Shown: piece by piece, positions 27,701 through 35,076 of the stretch | Numbering within the stretch: position 1 is the first letter of the stretch | Layout: each line of letters opens with the position of its first letter | Assembly (NCBI RefSeq): GCF_014842925.1 | Contig: NZ_JACYXJ010000003.1 | Span: 62,001-126,000 of the forward strand | Source: Roseibium polysiphoniae | GTDB taxonomy: Bacteria; Pseudomonadota; Alphaproteobacteria; Rhizobiales; Stappiaceae | DNA length: 64,000 nt | Direction: 5' to 3' | Made by a program: the position numbers and the translations under genes | The notes under the pieces: model-generated | Databases searched by the model: none | Seen by the model: only the letters and a program-made list of their open reading frames with translations | Told to the model about the DNA's origin: nothing

Positions 27701-27934
27701 GTTTTCGGCCTTGCACCACTGTTGTTCGAGACCAGCCGTCAGGCGCAATTCCTGATGCCGACGGTGATCACGCTGGCTTATGGCCTGGGCTTTGGTTTGT
27801 TTGTGGTCATTCTGGTGACGCCGGCAATGCTGGCCATTCAGAGCGACTTTGGCCGGTTCCTGAAGTCCGGTCACCGGCTGGCGCGTCATGGCGCGAAGCC
27901 CCGCAAGGCCCTGGGCGGTGCCCGCGCTCGTTAG
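24743..27934 (+). CDS. RND-superfamily efflux permease
   Basis: A 1063-residue inner-membrane RND pump of the AcrB/MMPL-like HAE group with 12 expected membrane segments and two large periplasmic loops. TM1 is in ANLILAFMLLGGIAAGL, and the TM4 proton-relay aspartates are seen in LGIVVDDAIVVGEHADFL. The second half repeats the pattern (FSLIGFIGMAGIIINDSIVLV), where the paired Asp is replaced by Asn-Asp, normal for TM10. Length fits the family. It is coupled to the upstream adaptor gene (2-base gap) and ended by a terminator. The substrate is unknown; such solvent/drug-type pumps recruit a separate outer-membrane channel. Confidence 0.92.
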   Translation: MKSSIRSEFSSFFDYMVRHKTAANLILAFMLLGGIAAGLKIRTQYFPDIINERVTVTVEWSGAGPEDMDRAVVELLGPQLLAIEGVEEASSVAREGRATMTLEFETGWDMGQAVDDAKAAVDQARSSLPEDVEEPTVVRSAFRDRVTNVVIYGPINADQLSRYAEDLQTALFREGVTRVSIDGVSNPVIRINTSEAMLIRHDLSLEEIADVVATEMETTPAGDVASGTARLRTGQTRRSEKELGEIVLRSPADGEKLQLRSVAEIVTEGPESGKAYSHKGLPAVVLRVDRDAIGDTIKIQRQVEQIVADFQDGLPRGVVAQLTETRAQNIVDRLNILVENGLFGLVLVVGFLFLFLSSRTAFWVAAGIPAAMAATIAMMFAFGVTLNMFSVFALIICLGIVVDDAIVVGEHADFLARKGHSPAEAAVLAAKRMAAPVFSASITTIIAFAGLLAIGGRFGELIADIPLTVGIVLIASLVESFLILPAHMRHALSASGKDHWYDWPNRTFNKGFNAFRRKAFEPLMRAVIVFRYPVMGLAVMTLLIASSMYFDGTVRWRFFNAPERNVINANIAMMPGADRDDTKAMLAEMDRALDVVDQRYAEEYGRAPVSFALATVGANAGRRALNGADTKDEDLLGGLAIELIDPDLRPYSAFSFIGDWRKEIRKGPLLETLAVRGERSGPGGDAIDVRLYGPSTEILKEAAEYLKQALGAMPGVSALEDTLSFDKAELALNLTPKGEALGFTTDSVANVLRDRLEGIKVAEFPVGRRTATVRVSLPDEETGAAFVYETQLKSPAGPYVALSEIVEVESTFGFASVRRENGLQTLRVSGDISEDDPEAAVAVMAMLSDTLLPELAARYDVQSELSGLAEQEKEFLSDAVLALGFCLSGIYLTLCWIFASWTRPLVIMLVIPFGCIGMIWGHYWHHLPLSMFSLIGFIGMAGIIINDSIVLVTTIDEYARDRPFRQALIEGVSDRLRPVVLTSATTVFGLAPLLFETSRQAQFLMPTVITLAYGLGFGLFVVILVTPAMLAIQSDFGRFLKSGHRLARHGAKPRKALGGARAR

Positions 27935-27964
27935 AGACCGGTAGGTGTCCAGCCGGCAGATATG

Positions 27965-27996
27965 AAAAAGGCGGGGCCGTGAGGCTCCGCCTTTTT
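27965..27996 (+). terminator. Rho-independent terminator after the RND operon
   Basis: A 14-bp stem AAAAAGGCGGGGCC/GGCTCCGCCTTTTT (one G-U pair) with a GTGA loop, 30 bases after the permease stop. The A-run/T-run symmetry means it can also serve the convergent GST gene. Confidence 0.9.
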
Positions 27997-28019
27997 GCAT
28001 TCATCTTCGCTCGGTCAGA

Positions 28020-28667
28020 TCAGCGGAGAGGTTCTTCCTTTGCAGGAATGGGCGCCGGGCCAACCCTGGTTGCGGCAAAGCTGGGCACGGCGGCCTCGAA
28101 GCTGTCGAGCCAGGCCACGAGCTTTGGATAGCTCTTGCGCCATTCGCCGGCGAAGCGGACATCCTGATAGCCAAGGGCACAGGCGAGCGTGATTGTTCCG
28201 GCATCCGCATCGCTGAGCTGTGTCAGATGGGCCGGGCAGGCGGCTTCGAGACTGTCCAGTGCGCGGGTGACCTTGGCAGCTTGATAGGTTTTCCAGTCCT
28301 CGAAGCGATATTCGGCGGGGCGGAAGCGGTTTTCGTAAACCTGGAGGATGCCGGCATCCATGATGCCGTCGGCCAGAGCCTGCAGGCGCAGGACGGGAAA
28401 CCTTGCTTCGCCGATCGGGAGGATCTTGCCGCCACCCGCAAGGTGGTCGAGATATTCGACGATGACCCGGCTGTCGTAGAGGACATTGCCATCTTCCAGG
28501 ATCAGCGCGGGGATTTTTCCGAGCGGATTTTGCTGGCGAATGCTGTCATCCGGATTGGTTGTCTGGGTTTCCTGCAGATTGATCAGGCTTTTGAGGTCCA
28601 AGACCTCGGCTGCGATCTTGACCTTGCGGCCGAAGGGCGAGGCGGGCGATGAGCGGAGAACGAGCAT
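28020..28667 (-). CDS. Glutathione S-transferase family protein
   Basis: A 215-residue GST-like protein. The thioredoxin-fold half begins MLVLRSSPASPFGRKVKIAAEVLDL, with the active-site Ser region SPASPFGRK, and includes NPLGKIPALILEDGNVLYDSRVIVEYLD, the glutathione-binding cis-Pro and DSR segment. The C-terminal half is helical (LQALADGIMDAGILQVYEN). I chose the ATG at 28667, preceded by AAAGGTTTCCGAC; an ATG at 28685 (adding six residues) is also possible. The frame stays open to 28880, but that N-terminal part does not fit the fold. Substrate unknown. Confidence 0.88.
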   Translation of the reverse strand: MLVLRSSPASPFGRKVKIAAEVLDLKSLINLQETQTTNPDDSIRQQNPLGKIPALILEDGNVLYDSRVIVEYLDHLAGGGKILPIGEARFPVLRLQALADGIMDAGILQVYENRFRPAEYRFEDWKTYQAAKVTRALDSLEAACPAHLTQLSDADAGTITLACALGYQDVRFAGEWRKSYPKLVAWLDSFEAAVPSFAATRVGPAPIPAKEEPLR

Positions 28668-28797
28668 GTCGGAAACCTTTGCCATTTGGGGAGCGCGGAC
28701 AGTCGAACGCCTGTACGCAAACGTTGCCCGCAAATGTGCATGACAGGCGCAGGAGGACAAGGCCTGCTGTGGCAAAAGTCGTTCGCCAGCGGCGGAA

Positions 28798-29481
28798 CTA
28801 TCTGCGAAGCGGCGGAGAGACCGAAATCTTGCTGGCCCGGCAACCGGAGCGATCAACGGCACGGCAGCTTCGGAACTCAAGATCCTTGGTCAGGCAGATC
28901 TTGACCTCCTGCAACGCGCCTTTGGAGCAGGTTACGGCCATGGCAGCGTCACCCAAGCCCGGGTTTGCAAGGCGAAATGCCTTTTCCACGCCATCAGGTG
29001 CAATTCGTCCGGTGCGTTCCAGGGTGCGGAAGGTGGCTGGGATTCGGATCTTGTCGTATGCTGCGCGAATGGTGTCGAAATACGCCTCCGGATCCAGGCC
29101 GGAGCATGTACCGTGCTTGCGCCACTGATGAGAGACGAGCCCACGGCTTGGCATGATGTCCAGGATTTCGGAGACGGTATGGCGGCTCGGACGATCGTTC
29201 CGGGTGCGGCAGAAATCCGGCCAGCCGCGCTCATATTGCGGCCAGAGACCATGGACAATGAAGCGATGCGGCTTGGACGCCTGACACTGAAGCGGTTCCG
29301 CATTGCGGCCCTGGCGAGCGCAATAGGTCGGGGACCAGGACAGGGCAAGGACGTAATAGTCGAAGTCGCCCGACGAGCCTTCTGCCTGAGCGCCCTGGAC
29401 CGGGCCGCCGACCAGCAGCAGAACGGCAAGAACCAGACGTGCAAGACGTTTTTCAGGCGGCCCGCTGAAGCGCCGGGTCAT
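28798..29481 (-). CDS. Ribonuclease T2 family protein, secreted
   Basis: A 227-residue secreted RNase T2-type endoribonuclease. After a signal peptide (RLARLVLAVLLLVGGPVQGAQA) the two catalytic segments are clear: CAS I as FIVHGLWPQYERGWPDFC and CAS II as HQWRKHGTCSG, giving both catalytic His residues and the Glu-replaced context; DYYVLALSWSPTYC is the conserved start. Cysteines for disulfides are present, in keeping with a periplasmic location. The ATG at 29481 begins MTRRFSG and lies 23 bases after the upstream gene's stop; the frame is open to 29550 but would then overlap it. Probably scavenges RNA, comparable to RNase I. Confidence 0.88.
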   Translation of the reverse strand: MTRRFSGPPEKRLARLVLAVLLLVGGPVQGAQAEGSSGDFDYYVLALSWSPTYCARQGRNAEPLQCQASKPHRFIVHGLWPQYERGWPDFCRTRNDRPSRHTVSEILDIMPSRGLVSHQWRKHGTCSGLDPEAYFDTIRAAYDKIRIPATFRTLERTGRIAPDGVEKAFRLANPGLGDAAMAVTCSKGALQEVKICLTKDLEFRSCRAVDRSGCRASKISVSPPLRR

Positions 29482-29504
29482 GGCCGGGTGCTGGTCTTCG
29501 ACAA

Positions 29505-29975
29505 TCAACGCGGGCGGGTGGTGCTGCAATGCGCGCCGTAGACATGCCACTTGTCGAGAGCGCTCATGCAGGCCTCAACTTTCCAGCCGAGACCGACGAA
29601 ACCGCCGTGTTCGACGAGCTTGTAGTGGACCTGCCGCGTCGACCCATCCGTCAGGGTTGCCGTGCCGCTGCAAAAACGGCGCGCCAGAGGGCTGACGTCA
29701 TGGTCGCGGTAGGCGACTTCACGGATCTGGTCGATGCCGGTGATGGCGCGGCCGTCCGCATAGGAAGTCTGTGCCCGCGCCACACTGCCGGCAACAGCCG
29801 AGCGGACCGAGGCAGAGGTGCAATCGGGCAGCCTTGGGTCGCCGTTCAAGGAGAAATAGGCGCGATGCTCATCGGCGAGAGCGGAGCCGGACAAGACCGT
29901 GGTCGCGGCGACGACGATTGAAAAGGCAAGATTTACAAAGCGGAACTGGGTCACGGCGGCACTTCTCCGGGCCAT
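29505..29975 (-). CDS. Secreted protein of unknown function upstream of RNase T2
   Basis: A 156-residue protein I do not recognise. It has a signal peptide (FVNLAFSIVVAATTVLSGSALA) followed by a mature part with four Cys residues (LPDCTSAS, RRFCSGTA, VEACMSAL, GAHCSTT), which suggests two disulfides in the periplasm, and a conserved-looking strand region (HYKLVEHGGFVGLGWKVEACM). It lies directly upstream of the RNase T2 gene on the same strand with a 23-base gap, so the two secreted proteins are probably co-transcribed. A link to periplasmic RNA metabolism or inhibition of the RNase is only a guess from position. Confidence 0.75.
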   Translation of the reverse strand: MARRSAAVTQFRFVNLAFSIVVAATTVLSGSALADEHRAYFSLNGDPRLPDCTSASVRSAVAGSVARAQTSYADGRAITGIDQIREVAYRDHDVSPLARRFCSGTATLTDGSTRQVHYKLVEHGGFVGLGWKVEACMSALDKWHVYGAHCSTTRPR

Positions 29976-30040
29976 TTACTCAATGGCCAGACGATGGGGG
30001 AGTGCGCCCGCCACGTCAAGCCAACAAAGGGGCGTTTCGT

Positions 30041-30889
30041 CTATTCGGCGATGAGTTGATCGACGGACCAACTGGCCTCGGATCCCTTGCGCAGGCAATC
30101 ACGCAGCCACGGCAGGACGGTGCGCATTTCCTCGGCGAGGGTGTAGGGCGGGTTGATGATTGTCATTCCGGACCCAAGCATGGCCGTATCCGGGCCGCTC
30201 TTCCCCAAGCTGAGTTCCAGGGTCAGGACATCTTTGACGCCTGCATCCTTCAAGGCTTCGTCGAAGCGGCGAAGACCATACCGGTCCTTGAGCGGATACC
30301 AGCAGGCGTAGGTGCCTGTCGAGAATTTCCGCCATCCCTTGATCACGGCACTTGCCATGCGATCGAACTCGTCAATTTCCTCAAACGCGGGGTCTATGAT
30401 GATGAGACCACGCTTTTCCTTCGGCGGCAGAAAGCTGCCGAGTGCAAGCCAGCCATCAAGGTGGATGGTCTTGACCTGATGGTCGCCTGCAAAGCGCTTG
30501 GACAGCGTGTCGAAGTCGGCCGGGTGCAGCTCTGTCAGCGTCAGTCGGTCGACCGGCCGCATCAGTTTGCGGGCCAGGGCGGGCGACCCGGGATAGAGCT
30601 TCAGATCCTTGCCGGGATTGTTGGCGCGCACGACATCGAGCCAGGGCGCGAGCAATGCGGCGACATCATCCGGCATGGGCGTGGAGATGACCTTTGCGAT
30701 GCCATCCAGCCATTCGCCGGTCTTTTGTGTTTCTTCGGAGGTCAGGTCATAGGCACCGATGCCCGCATGGGTGTCGATGATCCGGAACGCCTTGTCCTTG
30801 CGCTGAAGATAGACAATCAGGCGCGCGAGGACGGCGTGCTTCAGCACGTCACCAATGTTGCCGGCGTGGTACGCGTGACGATAGTTCAT
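30041..30889 (-). CDS. rlmJ: 23S rRNA (adenine(2030)-N(6))-methyltransferase
   Basis: A 282-residue RlmJ that methylates A2030 of 23S rRNA. It has the family N-terminus MNYRHAYHAGNIGDVLKHAVL, a SAM-binding segment around IIDTHAGIGAYDL, and the catalytic DPPF-type motif present as IIDPAFEEIDEFDRM, where the usual second Pro is Ala. The C-terminal region includes GSGMTIINPPYTLAEEM. Its start overlaps the stop of the upstream GNAT gene as ATGA, so they form a two-gene operon. Confidence 0.93.
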   Translation of the reverse strand: MNYRHAYHAGNIGDVLKHAVLARLIVYLQRKDKAFRIIDTHAGIGAYDLTSEETQKTGEWLDGIAKVISTPMPDDVAALLAPWLDVVRANNPGKDLKLYPGSPALARKLMRPVDRLTLTELHPADFDTLSKRFAGDHQVKTIHLDGWLALGSFLPPKEKRGLIIIDPAFEEIDEFDRMASAVIKGWRKFSTGTYACWYPLKDRYGLRRFDEALKDAGVKDVLTLELSLGKSGPDTAMLGSGMTIINPPYTLAEEMRTVLPWLRDCLRKGSEASWSVDQLIAE

Positions 30890-31413
30890 GCGCTTTTCAC
30901 ATCGCTGGCAGGATCGCGTTTCAGATAGACGACTGCTTTTTCGCCGTGGTCCTGTGTGCCGATCTCGGCGAAGCCCAGGCGCTTGTGGAAGCGCAATGAA
31001 CCTGGGTTTTCCGGCCGGGTGTTGACCTCGCAGACGAGGGGGCGGTTGCCGACGTCTGGCACCTTGCCCAGAGCTTCATAAAGTGCTTCGCCGATGCGTT
31101 GCCCGCGCGCGGTCTCGGCGACGCAGATGCGGTCTGTGTAAGCAAAACGGCCCACATGCTCGCTGAGCCATGCGTAGTTGCGGCTGTCATAGTCGAGGCC
31201 CTCGGTCAGGCACAAAAGCATGCCCGCTGGCTGACCGTCCAGTTCTGCCACCAGACAGACGAGAGCTTCTGCAACGAGGTCGGAGAGTTCAGACAGGGTG
31301 AGTTCATTCACCGCCGGGACAGCGGCATTGTTCATTTCCAGAAGCTGCGGGAGGTCAGCCTTCTGAGCCGGGCGAACAAGAGCGGATGGGGACGTGTCGG
31401 CTGTGCTTGTCAT
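30886..31413 (-). CDS. GNAT-family N-acetyltransferase
   Basis: A 175-residue acyltransferase. The acetyl-CoA-binding motif A is seen as ICVAETARGQRIGEALYEAL (the R/Q-x-x-G-x-G/A loop), followed by LVCEVNTRPENPGSLRFHKRLGFAEIG, the motif B region common in the group. The frame is open to 31770, but the ATG at 31413 begins the domain a few residues before VRPAQKADLPQLLEMN. It overlaps rlmJ by 4 bases. Substrate unknown; a ribosomal or small-molecule amine is possible. Confidence 0.82.
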   Translation of the reverse strand: MTSTADTSPSALVRPAQKADLPQLLEMNNAAVPAVNELTLSELSDLVAEALVCLVAELDGQPAGMLLCLTEGLDYDSRNYAWLSEHVGRFAYTDRICVAETARGQRIGEALYEALGKVPDVGNRPLVCEVNTRPENPGSLRFHKRLGFAEIGTQDHGEKAVVYLKRDPASDVKSA

Positions 31414-31570
31414 GTTTTTCAGCGTCTTTGATTTTTGGTGTGTTTGAAGTTTGGAAATGCGGGAGAAGCGCGAAGTATCTTCGCTCAAACATCCAGATCG
31501 GAGTGCTTTTGCGATGGCCCGATCCGGGTGCGCGGGCGATCGCGCGTCAGAATGAAGAAGCAGCTGCGAA

Positions 31571-31604
31571 AGATAAAACGACGGCCAGATGGCCGCCGTT
31601 TCAA
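31571..31604 (-). terminator. Terminator after the cold-shock protein gene
   Basis: Read on the minus strand, the stem AAACGGCGGCC/GGCCGTCGTTT (one G-U pair) with an ATCT loop is followed by TTATCTTT, about 55 bases after the stop. Confidence 0.75.
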
Positions 31605-31657
31605 AAGATCTTCGCGTGAAAGCGTCAGCAGTAAACACCCGGATGGCGTTCGCTGGC

Positions 31658-32506
31658 TTAGTCTTCCGCTGGCGCGTCAGCGCCGCCTTCAGCAAGTTCC
31701 TGAAGATCGACTGCTTTCGGGCCCTTGCCACGACGATCGGGCTCGGTCTCGAAAGAAATACGCTGACCACTGTCGAGCGTTGTCATGCCGGAGCGTTCAA
31801 CTGCGGAGATGTGCACGAATACATCAGCTTCGCCGTTGTCCGGAGTGATGAAGCCAAAGCCCTTGTCACTCTTGAAGAACTTGACGGTGCCTTCCTGGCG
31901 CGGACCGCGCTCGGCCGGGCCATCGAATTCCGGACGCGGAGGGCGTGGTTGCCGGAAGCCTTCGCCGCCTTCGCGGTTGCCGCCGCCATAACCGCCGCGA
32001 CCACCGCCGCCGCCGCCATAACCGCCACCGCCTTCACGGTTGCCGCCGCCATAGCCACCGCGGCCACCACCGCCGCCGCCATAACCGCCGCCACCTTCGC
32101 GGTTGCCGCCGCCATAACCGCCGCGACCACCGCCGCCGCCGCCATAACCGCCACCGCCTTCACGGTTGCCGCCACCATAACCACCGCCGCCTTCACGATT
32201 GCCGCCGCCGTAGCCGCCGCCACCTTCGCGATTGCCGCCACCGTAGCCACCGCCGCCTTCGCGGTTGCCGTATCCGCCATCGCGCCCGCCGCCATAGCCG
32301 CCGCGACCACCACCGTCGCGTCCGCCATCACGATTGCCGCCATAACCGCCGTCCCGGCCGCCGCCATAGCCGCCGTCGCGACCGCCGTCGAAGCCGCCCC
32401 CAAAATCACCGCCGCCGAAATCGCTGCCGAAGTCCTGCGGACCGCCGAACTCGCGCTTGCCGCCGCGACGTCCACGCTTGTGCCGGTCCGAATCGCCATC
32501 GTGCAT
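31658..32506 (-). CDS. Cold-shock domain protein with long Gly-rich N-terminal domain
   Basis: A 282-residue protein of unusual architecture. Residues 1 to about 195 are low complexity: a Lys/Arg/Asp start ([16 protein letters not shown]), then imperfect repeats of [11 protein letters not shown] and [12 protein letters not shown] units, about seven of the latter, some separated by GGRGGYGG. Residues 201-272 are a canonical cold-shock domain with RNP1 (KGFGFI) and RNP2 (VFVHIS), and the last 10 are acidic. CSDs bind single-stranded RNA/DNA; the RG/Gly-Tyr-rich segment resembles those of eukaryotic RNA-binding and phase-separating proteins. The ATG follows AAGGTGATTAA. Repeat DNA is in-frame, so length may vary between strains. 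Confidence 0.92.
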   Translation of the reverse strand: MHDGDSDRHKRGRRGGKREFGGPQDFGSDFGGGDFGGGFDGGRDGGYGGGRDGGYGGNRDGGRDGGGRGGYGGGRDGGYGNREGGGGYGGGNREGGGGYGGGNREGGGGYGGGNREGGGGYGGGGGGRGGYGGGNREGGGGYGGGGGGRGGYGGGNREGGGGYGGGGGGRGGYGGGNREGGEGFRQPRPPRPEFDGPAERGPRQEGTVKFFKSDKGFGFITPDNGEADVFVHISAVERSGMTTLDSGQRISFETEPDRRGKGPKAVDLQELAEGGADAPAED

Positions 32507-32728
32507 TACTTAATCACCTTAATTGTGTGCCGGCCTCAGGCAGCACATAACCCACTAAATTCACTCGCAAAAATATCGCGAGATGCTCCCGTGAGGCGCA
32601 AAGAATTACGCCCATCAACACTTTCAGGATTGGGTTGAAACAAGGATGCCGCATCCCCATCCAGTCCGCTGCACAATCATCATAAGGCTGTGACCAGGAA
32701 AATCGCAAGTAAATCCTTGGCGAAAGCG

Positions 32729-33823
32729 CTATTTGCTTGTTGCGGGAACTGTCCAGGTGGTGGGCCAATCTGAGATTGGGACTTCCTGTCCGTCACACGT
32801 CTGGCGGGTAGCTTCCTCCTGCAGGACGAAGGTCGTGCCGGTCCAAAGCCAGCGGCTCCAGGTGCCGCAATCGCCGACCCCGGATCCCTTGAAAAGGCCA
32901 TCCAGTTCAAGGTCTCGTGCGTTCCAGCGGGCATTGTAAACCAGGTCCGTGGCCAGCGGCCCAAGCTCCGACATCCTGGCGACATGGAGCTGGCGGACCT
33001 TGCCGTCATCTTGGGCCCGGATGAGAACATAGGGCGTGTTGTAGGCACTGGGAGCGCCGCATGGGAGCAAATAAAGCGTTGCCTTGTCGTCCCCGGCGGG
33101 GATGGCGACAGCGTTCAGACTGGCAAAGATCGCAGGGTCGATGTCGGAGCAAAAGCGATTGGCGTCCCATGTTGCGAGCACGGCCGGGGGCAGGGTTTCG
33201 GGCGACAGGATCGGCTTTGCAGAGGGGGCGTCTTCGGCCGGTTCCGTACCGATCGCTGCAATTGCTGAGACTGTTCCGCGCCGGTTCTGCCGGTCGTCCA
33301 GCCAGCTGACGGCCGACGCGAGGCCGTTCAGTGGCAGCTTCATCTCGATGGTCTGATCTCCGATCGGCAGCGACACGGTCAGAGCCTTGCCGGACGCCAT
33401 CGCCTTGAGGATTGCGCTGGTCGCGGGGCCGGTCGGGTACCAAAAGCCCTCGCCGCCAAGGGGGCGGAAGCCAGCCGGCGTTGCGACCGAAGCCTGAATT
33501 TCCCGCAGTTGCGCCACGGGCAGGGTTTCGATGGAAGTGCCATCGACGTCAAAACGGATCGTGCCCTCGTTGTTGAGGGCAGCGTTGGCCGTGATCCGAA
33601 GCAGCGGAGCGGCGTTCGCAGGCGTATCCCTGACAATTCGCAGATCAAGCCAGGTCGATTGCTCGCGGATGAACGTCGATGTGAAGCACAGGCCGGAGTT
33701 GCCGCAGCCGACAGACCATTTGTCCCAAACCGGATCGGTCCTGGGCTGTTTTGCAGACGCGCCAGCGGGCAGCGCGCAGCAGAGCGCGACCAAGGTCAGT
33801 GTCTGGAGCAGTGTCTGCTTCAT
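32729..33823 (-). CDS. DUF1176 domain-containing secreted protein
   Basis: A 364-residue protein of the DUF1176 family, whose function is unknown. The signal peptide (LLQTLTLVALCCALPAGASA) is followed by the family's typical features: an N-terminal WDKWSVGCGNSGLCFTS disulfide-like segment, RLDVDGTSIETLPVA-type strands in the middle, and a C-terminal block with repeated Trp and Cys (GVGDCGTWSRWLWTG; QTCDGQEVPISDWPTTW). The frame is open to 33853, but the ATG at 33823 gives a proper signal peptide. It is divergent from the MBL gene. Confidence 0.85.
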   Translation of the reverse strand: MKQTLLQTLTLVALCCALPAGASAKQPRTDPVWDKWSVGCGNSGLCFTSTFIREQSTWLDLRIVRDTPANAAPLLRITANAALNNEGTIRFDVDGTSIETLPVAQLREIQASVATPAGFRPLGGEGFWYPTGPATSAILKAMASGKALTVSLPIGDQTIEMKLPLNGLASAVSWLDDRQNRRGTVSAIAAIGTEPAEDAPSAKPILSPETLPPAVLATWDANRFCSDIDPAIFASLNAVAIPAGDDKATLYLLPCGAPSAYNTPYVLIRAQDDGKVRQLHVARMSELGPLATDLVYNARWNARDLELDGLFKGSGVGDCGTWSRWLWTGTTFVLQEEATRQTCDGQEVPISDWPTTWTVPATSK

Positions 33824-33990
33824 GCGTGTCGACAACCTGTTTGTCCCTGCCACTGTTCAGCAGGTGCATCTTCTTGTACGAAAAGCAGAACGGAAGGTGA
33901 AGCGGTCCAATGCGATAAAGCGCGCGGCAAACCGACTTTGCCCAGCATTTGTCTCTTCCCCGGCTTATCGGGGCAACCTGGAGCCCATTC

Positions 33991-34665
33991 TTGTCCGATC
34001 CCAATGCCCCCCAGAGCCAGGACGCGCTGCCGCCCATTCAGATCCTGATTATTCCGGTCACGTCGTTCCAGCAAAATTGCTCGCTGGTGTGGAGCCCGGA
34101 AACGAAAAAAGGCGCCGTCGTGGACCCTGGCGGCGATGTGCCGTTGATCCTCAAGGCGATTGAAGAGCATGGCGTCGATGTCGAGAAAATCGTTCTGACG
34201 CATGGTCATATCGATCATGTCGGCGGAGCGGCGGATCTGGCCGAGGCGCTCAAGGTTCCTGTTGAGGGGCCCCATGAGGCCGATCGCGTCCTGATCGAGC
34301 GGGTCAAGGATCAGGCTCGGCAGTTCGGCCTAAGCGACGTCAAGCCGGTCGAGCCCGACCGCTGGCTCGTTGAGGGCGACACGATGGAGATGGCCGGCCG
34401 CAGTTTTGAGGTGTTTCATTGCCCTGGCCATGCGCCCGGCCATGTGGTCTTCTTCGATCGGGAGTTGCGCCTGGCAATCTCCGGCGATGTTCTCTTCGCC
34501 GGATCTGTCGGACGAACCGACCTGCCGGGCGGCGACCACGATACGTTGATTGCCTCGATCAAGACCAAGCTCTTGCCACTTGGGGATGATGTTTCGTTTT
34601 TGCCCGGTCACGGGCCTGCCTCGACGATCGGTCGCGAGCGCGAGAACAATCCGTTCTTGCGGTAG
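33991..34665 (+). CDS. MBL-fold metallo-hydrolase (glyoxalase II-like)
   Basis: A 224-residue metallo-beta-lactamase-fold hydrolase. The dinuclear metal site is seen in THGHIDHVGG (HxHxDH), in CPGHAPGHVVF, in ISGDVLFAGSVGRTDLPGG (metal-bridging Asp) and in FLPGHGPASTIGRE (final His). This arrangement resembles YcbL-type type II glyoxalases. The frame is open from 33949, but the most convincing start is a TTG at 33991, giving (M)SDPNAPQSQ with GGAG seven bases before it; there is no ATG in frame. Probably hydrolyses S-lactoylglutathione or a similar thioester. Confidence 0.85.
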   Translation: MSDPNAPQSQDALPPIQILIIPVTSFQQNCSLVWSPETKKGAVVDPGGDVPLILKAIEEHGVDVEKIVLTHGHIDHVGGAADLAEALKVPVEGPHEADRVLIERVKDQARQFGLSDVKPVEPDRWLVEGDTMEMAGRSFEVFHCPGHAPGHVVFFDRELRLAISGDVLFAGSVGRTDLPGGDHDTLIASIKTKLLPLGDDVSFLPGHGPASTIGRERENNPFLR

Positions 34666-34779
34666 CTACGAAGGTCGATGCCGTTCAAGAGGCTGTGAGC
34701 GGCCTTTCCGAAGCGGTAATGGGTGCCATATTCGATGTGGTGGGCCGAGGAACCGTTGTCGGAAAAGAGGAGTTACGGC

Positions 34780-35073
34780 ATGGGACGAATTTCAGGACGT
34801 ATTTTTGGCGTTGCAGCCCTGTCAGGATTTTCTGCCCTTGGCCTGATGGCCAGCGCGTCGGTCCAGCAGGCTGGCGCAAGCGACTTTTTCGATCGGCTGT
34901 CGCGGTCAGAACAAATTCGTGAAAACGAAGCTGCGGGTGGCCCGAAGGTGAAGGGAGCGAACTCTCTCTACATGGAGCGGGTGCAGGTCTGCAAATCCCT
35001 GCCGACCCAGATCAGGGACAAGGCAACGGGCCAGGTCCACATCGAAATGCGCGAGAGATGCTGGTTCGAATAG
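34780..35073 (+). CDS. Small secreted protein of unknown function
   Basis: A 97-residue protein not recognised. It has a signal-type N-terminus (RIFGVAALSGFSALGLMASASV), then a charged mature part with two Cys (MERVQVCKSLPTQ; EMRERCWFE) that could form a disulfide. The ATG at 34780 is preceded by GAGGAGTTACGGC, a clear ribosome-binding site; the open frame from 34723 is ignored. It converges on the DUF1402 gene with only 3 bases between the stops. Confidence 0.7.
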   Translation: MGRISGRIFGVAALSGFSALGLMASASVQQAGASDFFDRLSRSEQIRENEAAGGPKVKGANSLYMERVQVCKSLPTQIRDKATGQVHIEMRERCWFE

Positions 35074-35076
35074 GCG

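Noticed and set aside
26780-28000. A 406-codon minus-strand frame inside the RND permease gene
   Set aside because: It is antisense to the permease, lacks membrane segments or any motif, and spans the permease stop and its terminator.
31960-32400. Possible CRISPR-like array of short repeats
   Set aside because: The repeats are tandem, in frame and encode the Gly-rich tail of the cold-shock protein; there are no unique spacers.
31589-32638. A 349-codon frame of Ala/Thr repeats antisense to the cold-shock gene
   Set aside because: It is the reverse reading of the Gly/Tyr-rich repeats and has no domain of its own; the CSD on the other strand is unmistakable.
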